Assembly (NCBI RefSeq): GCF_020509005.1
Contig: NC_063012.1
Span: 3,720,001 to 3,784,000 of the forward strand
DNA from: Fulvia fulva
Lineage: Eukaryota; Ascomycota; Dothideomycetes; Mycosphaerellales; Mycosphaerellaceae
Length of the DNA: 64,000 bases
Direction: 5' to 3'
This document shows positions 1 through 12,196 of this stretch, piece after piece; the stretch's first letter is position 1; each line of letters opens with the position of its first letter. Under the pieces are notes generated by a model, which saw only the letters and a program-made list of their open reading frames with translations, did not search any database and was not told the DNA's origin. The position numbers and the translations under genes are program-made.

Positions 1-546
1 GTCGCTTTTCTTATTTCGTCTATTAACCCTTAGACTACCTTATATATCTCGTCTTTACTATTATATTACTACTACGCGATCTAGACTAGCCTCTCGGAGT
101 CGTCGAGGTATAGCTAGATATTAGCCTAGTAGGCCTTTCCCTAGTTTAGCTTAGGGGTTCTCGCTAGTATACGTTATATCTATATCGTAATATAGGTCCT
201 AACTAGTATATAGTCTAACGTCGCCTCGAGTTTATATTCGATCCTATAGTAGGTTACTATATAGTAGTAGCTATCCGAGATCTAGGAGAGGTCGATCGTG
301 CCTTAGAGTCCCCCTCTCTTCTAGGTATCTAGGTCCTTCGGGATATTAAGGGCAATTACGTTGCTCGCTATCAAGTCGATTACTTTGTCGGCTATAGGGT
401 ACGGCTATATAAGGCTTTCCTAGGAAGGGTAGTATATATTAAAGTCTCCTACTACGATATAGTACCCTTATCTCTTAAGCGTACTATCTAGGTGTCTATA
501 GACCCTAAGGTTATAGCTAGACCTCGAGGCTAGCGGTTATATATAT
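1..546 (-). mobile_element. LINE-B fragment, 5' part of ORF2, RIP-mutated
   Basis: This stretch is colinear with 54478-55025 of the LINE-B copy on the minus strand and covers part of the endonuclease region of ORF2. It runs off the left window edge and ends where a LINE-A tail begins. Differences from the 54.5 kb copy are almost all C-to-T or G-to-A, and several make TAG stops, so nothing is coding. The rest of this LINE-B copy is not found next to it, which means the left end of the window is rearranged. Confidence 0.8.
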
Positions 547-1119
547 AGATAGATAGATATTTCATTTAAGCTATTATAGTGCCCTTTGGCCTATATATCT
601 ATACTATCTTGTTTTTGTATATATAGAGGGGAAACCGTATTAGTAAAAACCCCTCCTCCTTCCCGCCTATCTTTCCCCCTCGTTATCGTCTTAGATTTCC
701 CTTATTAAGGGTACGCTAGTATTATAGGCCTACCCTAATAACTACCCTATCTATAACCCTCCTAGCTTTCGCCTCTTATCTATCTACTCCTCCGTCTCGC
801 TAGTAAGGCTAAACTACTAGAGGTATCCCTACTATACTATCTACCGAGCGATTCGGCGAATGTTACCTTTGTCCCTAATAATTAACTTATAGTCTCTCCT
901 TTCCGCTTAGTGCCTCTAATTTCCCCTACTACTCGCCTACTACGGGCATTATAGTAGTATATATTCTAGGTTTTACAATAGGTAGCTATACTAGTAGGCT
1001 AGGCTTTAGATATCTAGTACGCGTCTCCTAAATAGGGAGGCCCTTCGTCTAATATATTCGGACTTAATTTGGATCGCTATACTTACTTCGGCCCTTATTA
1101 GGTCACTATATAGCTAGTA
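547..1119 (-). mobile_element. LINE-A 3' fragment, RIP-mutated
   Basis: Read on the minus strand this is the last ~570 bp of LINE-A, matching about 53710-54284 of the intact copy. It carries the C-terminal end of ORF2, the 3' untranslated region and the tetranucleotide tail, seen at 547-560 as GATA repeats. It stops abruptly at 1119, where the 1,078 bp module starts. RIP has removed nearly every CA/TG. No target-site duplication could be paired across it. Confidence 0.8.
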
Positions 1120-2197
1120 GGTCGACGACGAGAATGACCTATACGTAGTGTCGGCTACGAACCTCTCGTCTAGCTACGAGAGAGCTAAGTATTCTTACGC
1201 TAGAGCGTCGTAGGCGCGACGAGCGCGTAATATAGGCGAAGCCGCGGCGAATAGAGGACTACTAGTAAAACGGGTATAAAAACTATCCGACGAGCGTATA
1301 CTCGTATCGGGAGCGAGTCCCTCTTCTTTCTACGTATAAGAAGGGCACGGAACCGTAGCCTATACGCTCGATAGGACACCTCTAGTATAAGGACAGAATT
1401 TTTACCTCTGAAGACCGTAAACCGAGCGGGCCGAGCGACGAATATTAGACGAGCGGACTATAGAACAATAACTAAGCGGACTATACAACGGCGTCGAGCG
1501 GACTACGAAACAATCTAGTGTTTGCTAGCGGGTAATACGGAGGGTAGGTAGATACGCGATAAAGCCTATAAGGGCCTATTAAACACCCGGTATAGGAACG
1601 AGGGTTTTACCTAATACACTACCTATTCCGCTATATAACGTACCTAGTCTAATATAGTAGATTACGACGAGAAAAAGACGATAGCCTAAGCAAGGAAAAG
1701 ACGGCTATTAGGACGGGGAAAAGACGTATAATACGAGTAGATTAGTTCTATAATCGGGGAGGATCGAGGGTAGGGTAATAAGGAACTTCATATTAGCCAG
1801 TAGGTAGAAACGTAAGGAGTACGCTGCCCGGCGTAGTGTGTGCCCCGAGCAAACCTACGAGGTATAGACGGCCGCTTTCTAGAGATAGGCTACGGTAACG
1901 CGAAGGGCGTCAAAACCTAGGGCGTAGTATACACTAGTAGCGACGGCTAATACTGTCTATATAGCCCGAGAGGACGGATACGTATGTCGGTCAATAGAGA
2001 GCACTAAAGGGCTTAGGCCTATAGAGGTGGATATTGGCTTAAGGAGCAAACAGGGAGGGAGGGCGTAGAGGGAAGCTTTTGCTCCGGGCTAACCTCTCGA
2101 AACGAGGCTACACGGTAGTACTAGATAAGTAGGAAAGCGCGGTTAAGACTTATTACCTTATCTTGTAACTAGCTTACTAAATACGATTCCTTCCTTA
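1120..2197 (+). mobile_element. 1,078 bp WEIRD-like module, copy 1, fused to LINE-C
   Basis: Copy 1 of a non-coding module present four times in the window. It begins GGTCGACGACGAGAA and ends ATTCCTTCCTT, as do the others. Here its 3' end is joined to LINE-C at the point equivalent to 33659 of the longer LINE-C copy, in the middle of ORF2. Its 5' end abuts a LINE-A fragment of opposite orientation. No open frame survives, and the GAGCGGACTA-type motifs described for copy 3 are present. Confidence 0.85.
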
Positions 2198-4685
2198 CTA
2201 GAATCCTAAGAAGATGTAGAAACTAGTAAAGTAGGTAAGACAACCTATATAGGACAGAAATATACTGCCCTAGTTTCTAAACATTAAAGACTAGGAAGGA
2301 GTAATCTAACACACTCTCCTAGGAAAGGCACAGGCATTGGGAAAACATTTCTTTAGCATATAGGTAGAAGCTGACCTATAGGATCTAGAGGGCAGTGTGT
2401 ATCTAATACTACTAGAGTAATCCTATACAGTAGGAGAGGGAGAGATCAAGAGCATCATTAAGACACTCTTAGGAAACAAGGCCCTAGGACTAGATAGGAT
2501 TCCAAACTTGTTCATTAAGACATGTAAGGACTAGATCTCCCCTGTACTATTAAACATCTTTTTATAGTACATAGCCTAAGGACACTGCCCTAAACACTTT
2601 AAGGAGTCACTGACTATAGTCTTAAGAAAACTATAGAAAGAGGACTACACAAAGCTAAAGGTATATAGACCTATTGCCTTACTTAACACACTAGGCAAAC
2701 TCCTAGAAAAGATTATAGCAGAAAGGCTAACAAACCTAGCTAAAGAATATAGAATCCTTCCTAAAGAATAGATAGGAGGTAGGAAATAAAGATCAACACT
2801 AATAGCTATAGAACTTATTATAGAGCAGATCAAGACCCTATAGCACTTTAGGAACAACAAAGTAGCCACACTCCTCTTACTAGACATATCAGGAGCCTTT
2901 GACAATGTCTTATACTAGAGGCTGATCCACATCCTAAAACAGAAGGTTATCCCTAACTAGATAGTCCAGTTCATCTAGTCCTTCCTTAGAGGCAGAACCA
3001 CAAGACTAAGATTAGGCAGATACAAATCTAACAGCATGCCTATAGAGATAGGAATCCTATAGGGATCAACAATGTCTCCAATCCTGTTTCTCCTATTTAT
3101 AGCAGACCTACTAGCAAAGCTAAACTCTAGAAACACATCAGCCTTAGGGTTTGTGGATGACACAAACATCCTAGCCTAGTTAGACAGTATAGAAGAGAAC
3201 TGCAGAATCTTGTAGAAGAAACATAAGGAATGTAAGGAATGGGCTAGGAAACATAGAGCTAGATTTGCCCTAGAGAAGTACTAACTCATCCACTTTAGTA
3301 GAGCTAGAAACAGACATAATATATAAGCCCTAATCACTATTTAGGGACACATAACAGAACCCTTAAGTGAATTAAGGGTGCTAGGAATATAGCTAGATCT
3401 AAAGCTTAGCTAGGGACTATAGGTCAAGAAAGTATAGGCAAGAGTAGATAACAATAGGCAATCAATTAACAGGCTTATAGCCTCTATATAGGGAGCCATA
3501 TTTACGAAAGCAAAGGTTATGTACAAGGCTATTATAAAGCTAGCTATGCTATATAGAGCCTAGATCTAGTCAGCCTAAGACAAGATCCTAAAGAGAATTA
3601 TAGATCCTATTAGTAGAGCCTAAGCCTCCTGTCTAAAAAAGGTGCTTAGAGCATATAAGTCAACTCTAATAAGGGTGGTCGAAGTGGAGTCTAGCTCCCT
3701 ACTAGCTAAGCTCTACCTTTAAGGGTTAAGATACTAGTATATAGGAAAGACGTCTATATACCTAGCCTAGCTAGTAATCTAGAAGGTAGTTAACAAAATC
3801 AGGAGCTAGTACATAAGAAGGCATAGACAAGTAAGACCTAATCTAGCCCTATAGAAGTAGTAGGACCTATAGAAGTTTAAAGAACTAATAGAACAGCTAT
3901 ACTCAGCCTAGTAGGAATAGGACAGAAGGGCTTAAGGGAGAGGATCAGTAGCTAGCTAAGGGAAGAAGTAATAGTCTCTAGCTAAAAGGATAGTAGGACT
4001 CCTCTAGAAGACTAAATAGATAAGAACACTATAGAGGCTAGGAACCCTAAAGGCACTCTAACAGTTTAGTAGCTATAACTACCTACTGTACTTAGACCTA
4101 ACCAGGTCAGAAGTAAGTATAGTAATACAAATCCGCTCTAAATATATCGGAGTTAGGGTATACCTATATTAGAGAAAAGTCCTAGATATCGAAGACAAGA
4201 GTTGCCTATACGGCTACCTGTCCTAGAATATTAAATATAGACTTCTAGTTTATAAAGAATAGAGTATAGGGAGAGGTAAATAGAGGGCAAGGGCAAGGAA
4301 CAGAAACTTCTAAGCTATAATTAGTAATAAGGGAGACCTCTAGAGAATGACAAGGTGGATTATCTACTAAGGATTTTTAGAGTAGTTCTCTCTTACTAGA
4401 GAAACAGAGAGATAGATTGAGGAGAGAAAGAAGGAGGAGGAGAGTAGGAAGAGGGGGACAACTCTAGGGTTGGAGACAAGGTAGTCAGAGGCTAACTACT
4501 ATAATACTAGTATACCCTAATAGAAGGAAAACTAAGAACTTATAGTAAGGAAGCTATTAGAGAAGGAGAGGAGGTTTTTACCTAGGAACAGGTTTCCTAC
4601 CTTATATAGCAATATATATAGACATAAACCCGGATAGACCGGAGGGCACTATAACGGGTAAATGAATTATCTATCTATCTATCTA
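2198..4685 (+). mobile_element. LINE-C, 5'-truncated copy, heavily RIP-mutated
   Basis: Colinear with 33659-36140 of the second LINE-C copy, apparently without indels over about 2.5 kb; differences are overwhelmingly C-to-T and G-to-A. It covers the second part of ORF2 (reverse transcriptase palm, thumb and C-terminal Cys/His region), the 3' untranslated region and the TATC tail at about 4669-4685. Every CAG and TGG seen in the other copy is TAG here, so ORF2 is dead. It forms one chimeric unit with the module immediately upstream. The flank after the tail is a LINE-B 5' fragment, and a duplication matching the module's 5' flank is not evident. Confidence 0.85.
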
Positions 4686-5071
4686 TAAAGTAGGCTACTA
4701 CCTCTAGAATTAAGGGAGTTCTACCTTATTTAATTTAGATAGCTTAAAGTTCTCTTGACCCTATTTCTTTAGCTCTAAACGCCGCGGAGATGCCTAGCTA
4801 CATTAGGCAACTCCTAGGTAATAGTAGCCTAGGCTACGGTACTACCGGCGCCTACGGCTCTATAGGCGAAGCTCCCCTAAGATAACTAGTAGCAACCTAT
4901 AGAGGACGTAAAAAGTATAGAAACTAACGATTAGCTCCTATACCGGTCTCTCTAGGTAATAATTACTTAGCTACGTACGGCGCTAGTACTATCGTATTAC
5001 CGAGGGTAATAAGAAATAAAGACGACGTCTTAGGTAATTAATAAGGCCACCCGGATTTAACACCCCTATAG
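4684..5071 (+). mobile_element. LINE-B 5' region fragment
   Basis: About 390 bp matching the 5' untranslated region and start of LINE-B, as at 8830-9235. The first ~85 bp of the element are missing. It stops at 5071, where the Gypsy-1 LTR begins, and the rest of this LINE-B copy is not found on the far side of Gypsy-1. Confidence 0.75.
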
Positions 5072-5271
5072 TGTTACGAGGCTATAGTAGGCGAGTATAG
5101 TAGTAGTTTATTAACGAAGTCGATAGCTAAAGAGAGAAGGTAGTTCTAAGAGAGAGAGGGCTTCTTAAGGGAAGCGGAGGTCGCGCTCGGGCCGAGCTTA
5201 GTCATTGATGTCACGTGATTACGAGTCACGTGACCTGATCCCGAATCCTCTACTTACGGAGCTACCGTATT
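5072..5271 (-). repeat. Gypsy-1 3' LTR
   Basis: A ~200 bp LTR starting TGTTACGAGG on the plus strand and matching 29385-29584. It contains two CACGTG palindromes within 5210-5234. The terminal dinucleotide at the inner end has been changed by RIP. Confidence 0.8.
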
Positions 5272-5272
5272 A

Positions 5273-8200
5273 CTACCCCCCCTTTAAGACACGTCCGTCT
5301 CGAAGCGTATGTCCTTAAATCTTCCTTAATAAGTGCGGAAAGGCTTTATGATCCTCTATATCTATCGTATCCTCTAGTAGCTTAACTATATAAGCCTACG
5401 TCGTTAAATCTAGTCCTCCGCGGTTAGCGCTATTAGCCTATCCCTTACTATAGCTTATATAGCCGGTATAAGCGTATAACGGTATAGCCGAGCTAGTATT
5501 CTCGCTTAGATAATTACTAGAAGTAGGTACTAGTATAACCTCTCTATTATAGCCTATAGTAATATTATAAGGCGTATAGTTAGTCGGAGGTAGAGCTATA
5601 TCGCCGGTACTATAAAGTAGTCGTACGAATAAAGTTACCTAAGACGCTAGATCTATAGCGTATATATCTACTTCGGCTAAGTGTCTATTTAGGTCGTGTA
5701 GCGTCTCGTTTAGTACCTAGTCCTATAGCGGATAGAAGTTGACTAGTATAGACTTGTCTTAGTTATTATACTTAAAATCTACGACTACCTTCGGTATATC
5801 CTTATATATTACGCTCGCGGGCTCCTATATCGGCTTACGATATCCTTACTATTTTACTAGTATAGTAATACCTCTACCCTTAGGCTTTAAATCTAGAATA
5901 CGCTCTACTATCTAGGCCTAGAAAGTGTTTCTAGTATTATCGGTAACCTCGATCGGCGGGGGTAGCGTATTATCTTCCGGGTCTACTAGGCAAAGTAGGT
6001 TCGAGTAGAACGAGTTATATACGCGGATAGTATCTAGTAACGTAATACGGTAAGCGTTCTTACCTAATATAGCTATAACGGTTACTAGGCCGAACTACTT
6101 AACGTCTAGCTTCTTCGCGGGTCTAGAGGACTTTCAGTTCTTAGTATTAATATAGACGCGGTCGCCTACCTAGTATTAGGGAGGGACTATACGTTATATA
6201 TTAGTATTGTCTACTTATAGTACCTAGTCGTAGTATAATAGCTTATATAGGTACTAATAGAAGTCCTTTATCTAGTTTACAAAACGTTTAGCTTTCTCTA
6301 TACTAATCCGCTACTTAGTTAGTATAAGTCGTCTTAGTAGATCATCGCTATTAAAGTTGCCGGCTCGTAGATTACGTCCTCGTTCTATAAAGAAGGGCGA
6401 AACGCCGGTAGCTTCGGTAGCGTAGTTATTCTTCGCAAATTCTACTAGTAGTAACTAGTATACCTAGTTATTCTAGGCGTAGTTAATAAAGGGGCGTAGA
6501 TACTTCTCTATTTCCTTATTAGTGTTTTCTAATTAGCCGTTAGTCTTAGGATAGAAGGCTATTAATAGCTTATAGTCTATTCCTACTAATTCGTAGAAAC
6601 GCCGCTAGAAAGTAGATAACTATTAACTGCCTCTATCGGTAACGATTAAAAGCGGGGCCCCGTATAGGCGGTAGTAGTCTCGTACGAATATATAGGCGAT
6701 ATATCTAGCCGTTATCTCTTTAATAGGTATTATATAGGAGCCCTTACCGGTACGATCCGTAATCGTAAGGATGTTCTTATATTCTACGCTATCGTACGAT
6801 CCTTTGCTCGGGAGTAGTCCTACGACGAATTCTATAGCGACCTTGTCCTATAACTCGAAGGGAATAGGTAGGGGCTTTAGTAGTCCCGGGTATTACGTCT
6901 AGGAAGGCTTAGAAGATCTATACTTATAGTACTTAAAGATCTTATTACGTACGTACTATAAGAGGCTGGGCTATATAAAGTCCCTTATAATTAGCTCGTA
7001 CGTCTTAGCGCGCCCTAGATAACCGGCTAATAGTATAGCGTAATAAGCTTAGAACACCTTAAAGCGTAGATCGGGCTTATTAGGTACGAATACGTTATAG
7101 CCGCCGTACCTATTCTTAATATAGATTAGAGCTCCTATCGCTACTACGTTATTATCGTCTATTCGATATTAGCGAAGTAGCGCGTAGGGCTCTCCTATAT
7201 CGAGCTACCGTATTACTTACTATATTTCGGTAGTACCGTATACTATACGGATCTCTATTATAAGGTTGTTATCCTACCGGCCTAGGCGGATTTCTAATAG
7301 GGAGATACTTAGGAAACGATCTTCTAGTAGTAGGGTCTGTTCCTAATATAGTCTTTATAGATCGTCGTCGGTAGTAGGAACGTCTTAGGGCCGACGAGGA
7401 AGTATATCGGGTTTAACGTTTATCTTACCGGGGATATAGACAATCTTAAAGTAGAACTACAATAAGACCTCGGACTAGCGTACCTACCTTCTATTAAGGA
7501 TCTTCGTACTTACGAACTACTCGAGGTTCTTATAATCTAAATATACTAGGATAGGCTTGCCGCTCTTATCCCGAAGGTACTCGAAGTCCGTATTATCGTT
7601 AGTATAATCGACATCTCCTACTATAAGCTCTAGCTTCTATTCCTTAAACGCCTTTACTATAGCTAGGAGTTCCTTATCGTAGATATCGTAATTATACTCC
7701 TATAGAGGGATCTTCTTAGATATAAACGCTACGGGCCGCTATACGCCGTCTTTACCCTTCTACGAGAGGACTACGGCTATAACGTAATCCGAGGCGTTAG
7801 TCTCGAGCTTCGTTTCTCGTCTAGCGACGAAGTAAGTAAGGACTACGTCGTCTTCTATAAATACCTACTTTATACTATCGAACGCTCGCTAGGAAGTATC
7901 GTCCTATACCTACGGTACGTCCTTCTTCGTAAGCTATATAAGTAGGTATATAATGCCCGAGTAATTACAAATAAAGCGCCGGTAGAAGTTATAGAATCTA
8001 AGGAACGATAAGATGTCCGTAGGGTTACGAGGTATCTCCTACTCTTTAATAGCTACAAGCTTTTCCTTCTCTATTTTAATGCCGTTGGCTCTAATAATAA
8101 GTCTAAGGTACTTTGTTTACTATACATAGAATTCGTACTTATTAATAGCGAGTTAGAGCCCGGCTACTTAGAGCCTAGCTATTACCTTATCTATATAGGT

Positions 8201-8744
8201 AATATACTCCTTAAGCGTATCGCTAAAAATTAGGGCGTCGTCTAGATATACGGAAGTGAAGTCGTCTAGATACTTATATAACGCGTCGTTAATATATAAC
8301 TAGAAGCTTCTAGGAGCGCTATATAACCTAAAGGGTATAACTAAATATTCGAATTGTCCGTAACGAGTCGTAAATACGGTTTTCTATTCGTCGCCTTCCG
8401 CGACCCTTAGTCGGTTAAAGGCTATAATTATATCTAGCTTTATAAAATACTTCTTACCGCTTATTTAGTTACGCGTATTCTATATAAGTAGAATTAGGTA
8501 TCGAGATTTTACGGTGATTACGTTAAGCCGCCGATAGTCGATATAGATACGTAAGCTACCTCTAGGCTTACGGACTATAATAACTAGTACTATAAACGGT
8601 AAGTTACTTTGCTAGATATTACTACTCTCTAGTTAGTTATCCACCTATACCTTTATAACTTCCGCTTCCTTATTCGATATTAGATACGGACGTTTAAACG
8701 GTAGCTTATAGTCTTTATTAAGCTTAATCTTATAATCTAGTCCG
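5273..8744 (-). pseudogene. Gypsy-1 pol, part 1: RT, RNase H, integrase
   Basis: Read on the minus strand through RIP stops, the reverse transcriptase occupies about 8700-8080, with a recognisable VDYRRLN-type motif near 8520-8560 and the catalytic VYLDDALIF at about 8230-8260. RNase H follows at about 7820-7560, with YNYDIYDKELL near 7690. Integrase follows from about 7300 to 5900, with an AFYPKTNG-type motif near 6530. These are the diagnostic Ty3/Gypsy blocks in the expected order. The frame is interrupted by many TAG/TAA codons, so no protein can be made. LINE-B inserted between the N-terminal end of the reverse transcriptase and the protease/gag part. Confidence 0.8.
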
Positions 8745-10879
8745 ATAAATAGTAGATTGAACCTAATCGCGACTAGTCGGCGCTATCGCTAAACACGATA
8801 TAATCGAAAGCCCTTATTAAGGCTATTCTAACGATCTATAAAGTAGGCTACTACCCCTAGAATTAAGGGAGTTCTACCTTATTCAAGTTAGATAGCTTAA
8901 AGTTCTCTTCACCCTATTTCTTTAGCTCTATAGCCCTAAACGCCGCGGAGATGCCTAGCTACATTAGGCAACTCCTAGGGAATAGTAGCCTAGGCTACGG
9001 TACTACCGGCGCCTACGGCTCTATAGGCGAAGCTCCCCTAAGATAACTAGTAGTAACTTATAGAGGACGTAAAAAGTATAGAGACTAACGATCAGCTCCT
9101 ATACCGGTCTCTATAGGTAATAGTTACTTAGCTACGTACGGCGCTAGTACTATCGTATTACCGAGGGCAATAAGAAATAAGGACGACGTCTTAGGCAATT
9201 AATAAGGCTACCTAGAGTCAACACCCCTATAGCTAGGTATCGGTCGCGGCTTCGAAACTAGGCCCCCGCCTAACGCACAATATAGTTATAATCCGTATTG
9301 TAGTAAAGGAAGACTAGGCCGAAGTAGCGAAGCTATCGAGTAAGGAGCTCGCCTAGCGAATCGATTAACTAGGGGTAGTCGTAGTAAACTAATAGTCTAA
9401 CGGTACTCTATAGATCTATACTAGCTCTACTACTACTAGGAGGTACCTAGAGGTATAGCTATAGTAGGTATCTAAGGTTACGGTATTAGCGAAGGTCTTA
9501 ACGAAGCAATTTACGATCCTAGTCCACAATATACCTAAAGAGTTCGACCTAACTAACTAAGGTCACCTACGTGCTCTCTAGGAGGACAACCCGGTCACTC
9601 TTAACTCTCTAATCTAGAAGGCGACTTAGCTCTATACGAAATGGCTAGAAGGTAAGAAGGCCTCGGCGCTAATCGTATAGCTATAAGACGCGAAAGCGGC
9701 GGATCTAGTAATAGAACAAGGCCTAATCTAGTAATATAGGCTTAAGATAGTAGAAAAGTTCTCCTTATCCTTCCGTGTCCTCTAATACTTCAAATACTAA
9801 CAGTATAGACATCAAACCTATACGTATATAAACAAGTAGGCCTACTGAAACTATATAGGAGACTATATGTCTAGGGACTATATATCGGCTACGAGGCGGT
9901 ACGCGAACTATCTAGGGCACTACCTATCGTGTAGCGCGGAATGCCCGTAGCGGAAACTAGCGAAAAACAAGGCAATTATAAATAGAACCGTCGCCCTAAG
10001 ATTCTACGGCGACCGTAAGGCTAGTCTATACCGGAACTAGCTAGCGGCGGTCGGGTATAAGCGCCCTAGGGCCGAGAAAGATATAAAGGATGTATAACCT
10101 AGGGCGTACGGGTGGCTACGTACTCTACTAGTTACGGCGAGGGAATCTAACTAGGCCCGGCTCCCCTTTAGTATATAACCGATACGCGTAGACTAGGACG
10201 CGCTAGGTAATAGGACATAGGACATTATAGAGAAAATGATTATCAATAACGATAACTAGCCTCGATACGCTTAGTATTATCTAGTACAACGTTAAGTATA
10301 GTAAGGATATAGTATAGAACTATTTCCTATACGAGGCGGACCCGTACGTCTACTACGCCCTAGTAATCTAGGAGCTATAGATTAACCCGTACTATAAGAG
10401 ACTAATGACCTATAAGTTACTAGGCTATACGACATGCCTACGAAGCGACGGTAGACCCCGTACGTACTTCTATATTAGCAAGGACATACTAGAATCCGAA
10501 TAGGAGGTAGTATACTACGTAGAAGAAGAAGGCGGGGGAGATATTACCTCCCTCTACGTAGGTAGTACTTAGATACACAACATATATATATAACCGCTAG
10601 CCTCGAGGTCTAGCCGCGACCTTAGGGTCTAAAGACACCTAGATAGTACGCTTAAGAGACAAGGCTACTATATTGTAGTAGGAGACTTTAATATATACTA
10701 CCCTTTCTAGGAAAGCCTTATATAGTAGTACCCTATAGCCGACAAAGTAATCGACTTAATAGCAAGCAACGTAATTGCCCTTAATACTCCGAAGGACCTA
10801 GGCACCTAGAAGAGAGGGGGACTCTAAGGCACAATCGACCTCTCCTAGATCTCGGATAGCTACTACTATATAGTACCCT
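8745..10879 (+). mobile_element. LINE-B copy 1, 5' half
   Basis: The 5' half of a full-length LINE-B of about 5.0 kb in total (with 17085-19955). The 14 bp duplication TATAATCTAGTCCG at 8731-8744 recurs at 19956-19969 just after the tail. The half holds the 5' untranslated region, a RIP-broken ORF1 (about 9240-10240) and the N-terminal endonuclease of ORF2, and it breaks at a chimera insertion. Near 8806 it carries the AAAGCCCTTATTAAGGC stretch shared with the 5' ends of LINE-A and LINE-C. Confidence 0.85.
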
Positions 10880-10880
10880 A

Positions 10881-11957
10881 GGTCGACGACGAGAATTACC
10901 TATATATAGTGTCGGCTACGAACCTCTCGTCTAGCTACGAGAGAGCTAAGTATTCTTACGCTAGAGCGTCGTAGGCGCGACGGGCGCGTAATGTAGGCGA
11001 AGCCGCGGCGAACAGAGGACTACTAGTAAAACGGGTATAAAAACTATCCGACGAGCGTATACTCGTGTCGGGAGCGAGTCCCTCTTCTTTCTACGTATAA
11101 GAAGGGCGCGGAACCGTGGCCTATACGCTCGATAGGACACCTCTAGTATAAGTATAGAATTTTCACCTCCGGAGACCGTAAACCGAGCGGGCTAAGCGAC
11201 AAACATTAGACGAGCGGACTATAGAACAACAACTGAGCGGACTATATAACGGCGTCGAGCGGACTATAAAACAATCTAGTGTTTACTAGCGGGCAATACG
11301 GTAGGTAGGTAGACACGCGACGAAGCCTATAAGGGCCTATTAAACACCCGGTATAGGAACGAGGGTTTTACCTAAGGCACTACCTGTCCCGCTACATAAC
11401 GTACCTAGTCTAATATAGTAGATTACGACGAGGAAAAGACGATAGCCTAAGCAAGGAAAAGACGGCTATTAGGACGGGGAAAAGACGTATAATACAAGTG
11501 GATTAGTTCTATAATCGGGGAGGATCGAGGGTAGGGTAATAAGGAACTTTATATTAGTTAGTAGGTAAAAACGTAAGGAGTACGCTGCCCGGCGTAGTGT
11601 ATGCCCCGAGCAAACCTACGAGGCATAGACGGCCGCTTTCTAGAGATAGGCTACGGTAACGCGAAGGGCGTCAAAACCTAGGGCGTAGTATATACTAGTA
11701 GCGACGGCTAATACTGTCTATATAGCCCGAGAGGACGGATACGTATGTCGGTCAATAGAGAGCACTAAAGGGCTTAGGCCTATAGAGGTAGATATTGGCT
11801 TAAGGAGCAAATAGGGAGGGAGGGCGTAGAGGGAAGCTTTTGCTCCGGGCTAACCTCTCGAAACGAGGCTACACGGTAGTGCTAGATAAGTAGGAAAGCG
11901 CGGTTAAGACTTGTCACCTTATCTCGTAGCTAGCTTACTAAATACGATTCCTTCCTT
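10881..11957 (+). mobile_element. WEIRD-like module, copy 2
   Basis: 1,077 bp with the same two ends as the other copies. Here it joins the extreme 5' region of LINE-A rather than a truncated one. The LINE part starts with about 33 nt that differ from the intact LINE-A start and then aligns from GGACGAGGAC onwards. No open frame; strong RIP. All four GAGCGG(A/G)CTA motifs are intact in this copy. Confidence 0.85.
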
Positions 11958-12196
11958 ACCGCTATATAGAGTGAAGGTGATACCTATAGCGGACGAGGAC
12001 TATTTATTCGACAGCCCTTATTAAGGCGAGCAATCTACTTAAGTAGTAGCGACCCGCTTACGCTAGCGGCGGCGCAATCGTGGTATAAAGAACCCTAAAA
12101 CTAAGGTTCCGTTCCCCTAAAGGCAGACCCTAGAGTTACGGAGTTACGGAGGACAACTGCCTAATTAGGAAGCGCGACCCCGAATAGTAGCGAAGG

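Noticed and set aside
2645..3169. Minus-strand open frames over LINE-C (also repeated at 34106-34651)
   Set aside because: They are antisense to the reverse transcriptase. RIP creates stops mainly as TAG in the sense frames and leaves some antisense frames open.
10881..11957. Module as an ordinary LINE 5' untranslated region
   Set aside because: The intact LINE-A has a different 234 bp leader and no module, and the module is joined to different LINE families at different internal points.
10881..11957. Module as a DNA transposon, LTR or SINE
   Set aside because: No terminal inverted or direct repeats, no TSD between it and the LINE, no tRNA-like boxes recognised and no tail of its own.
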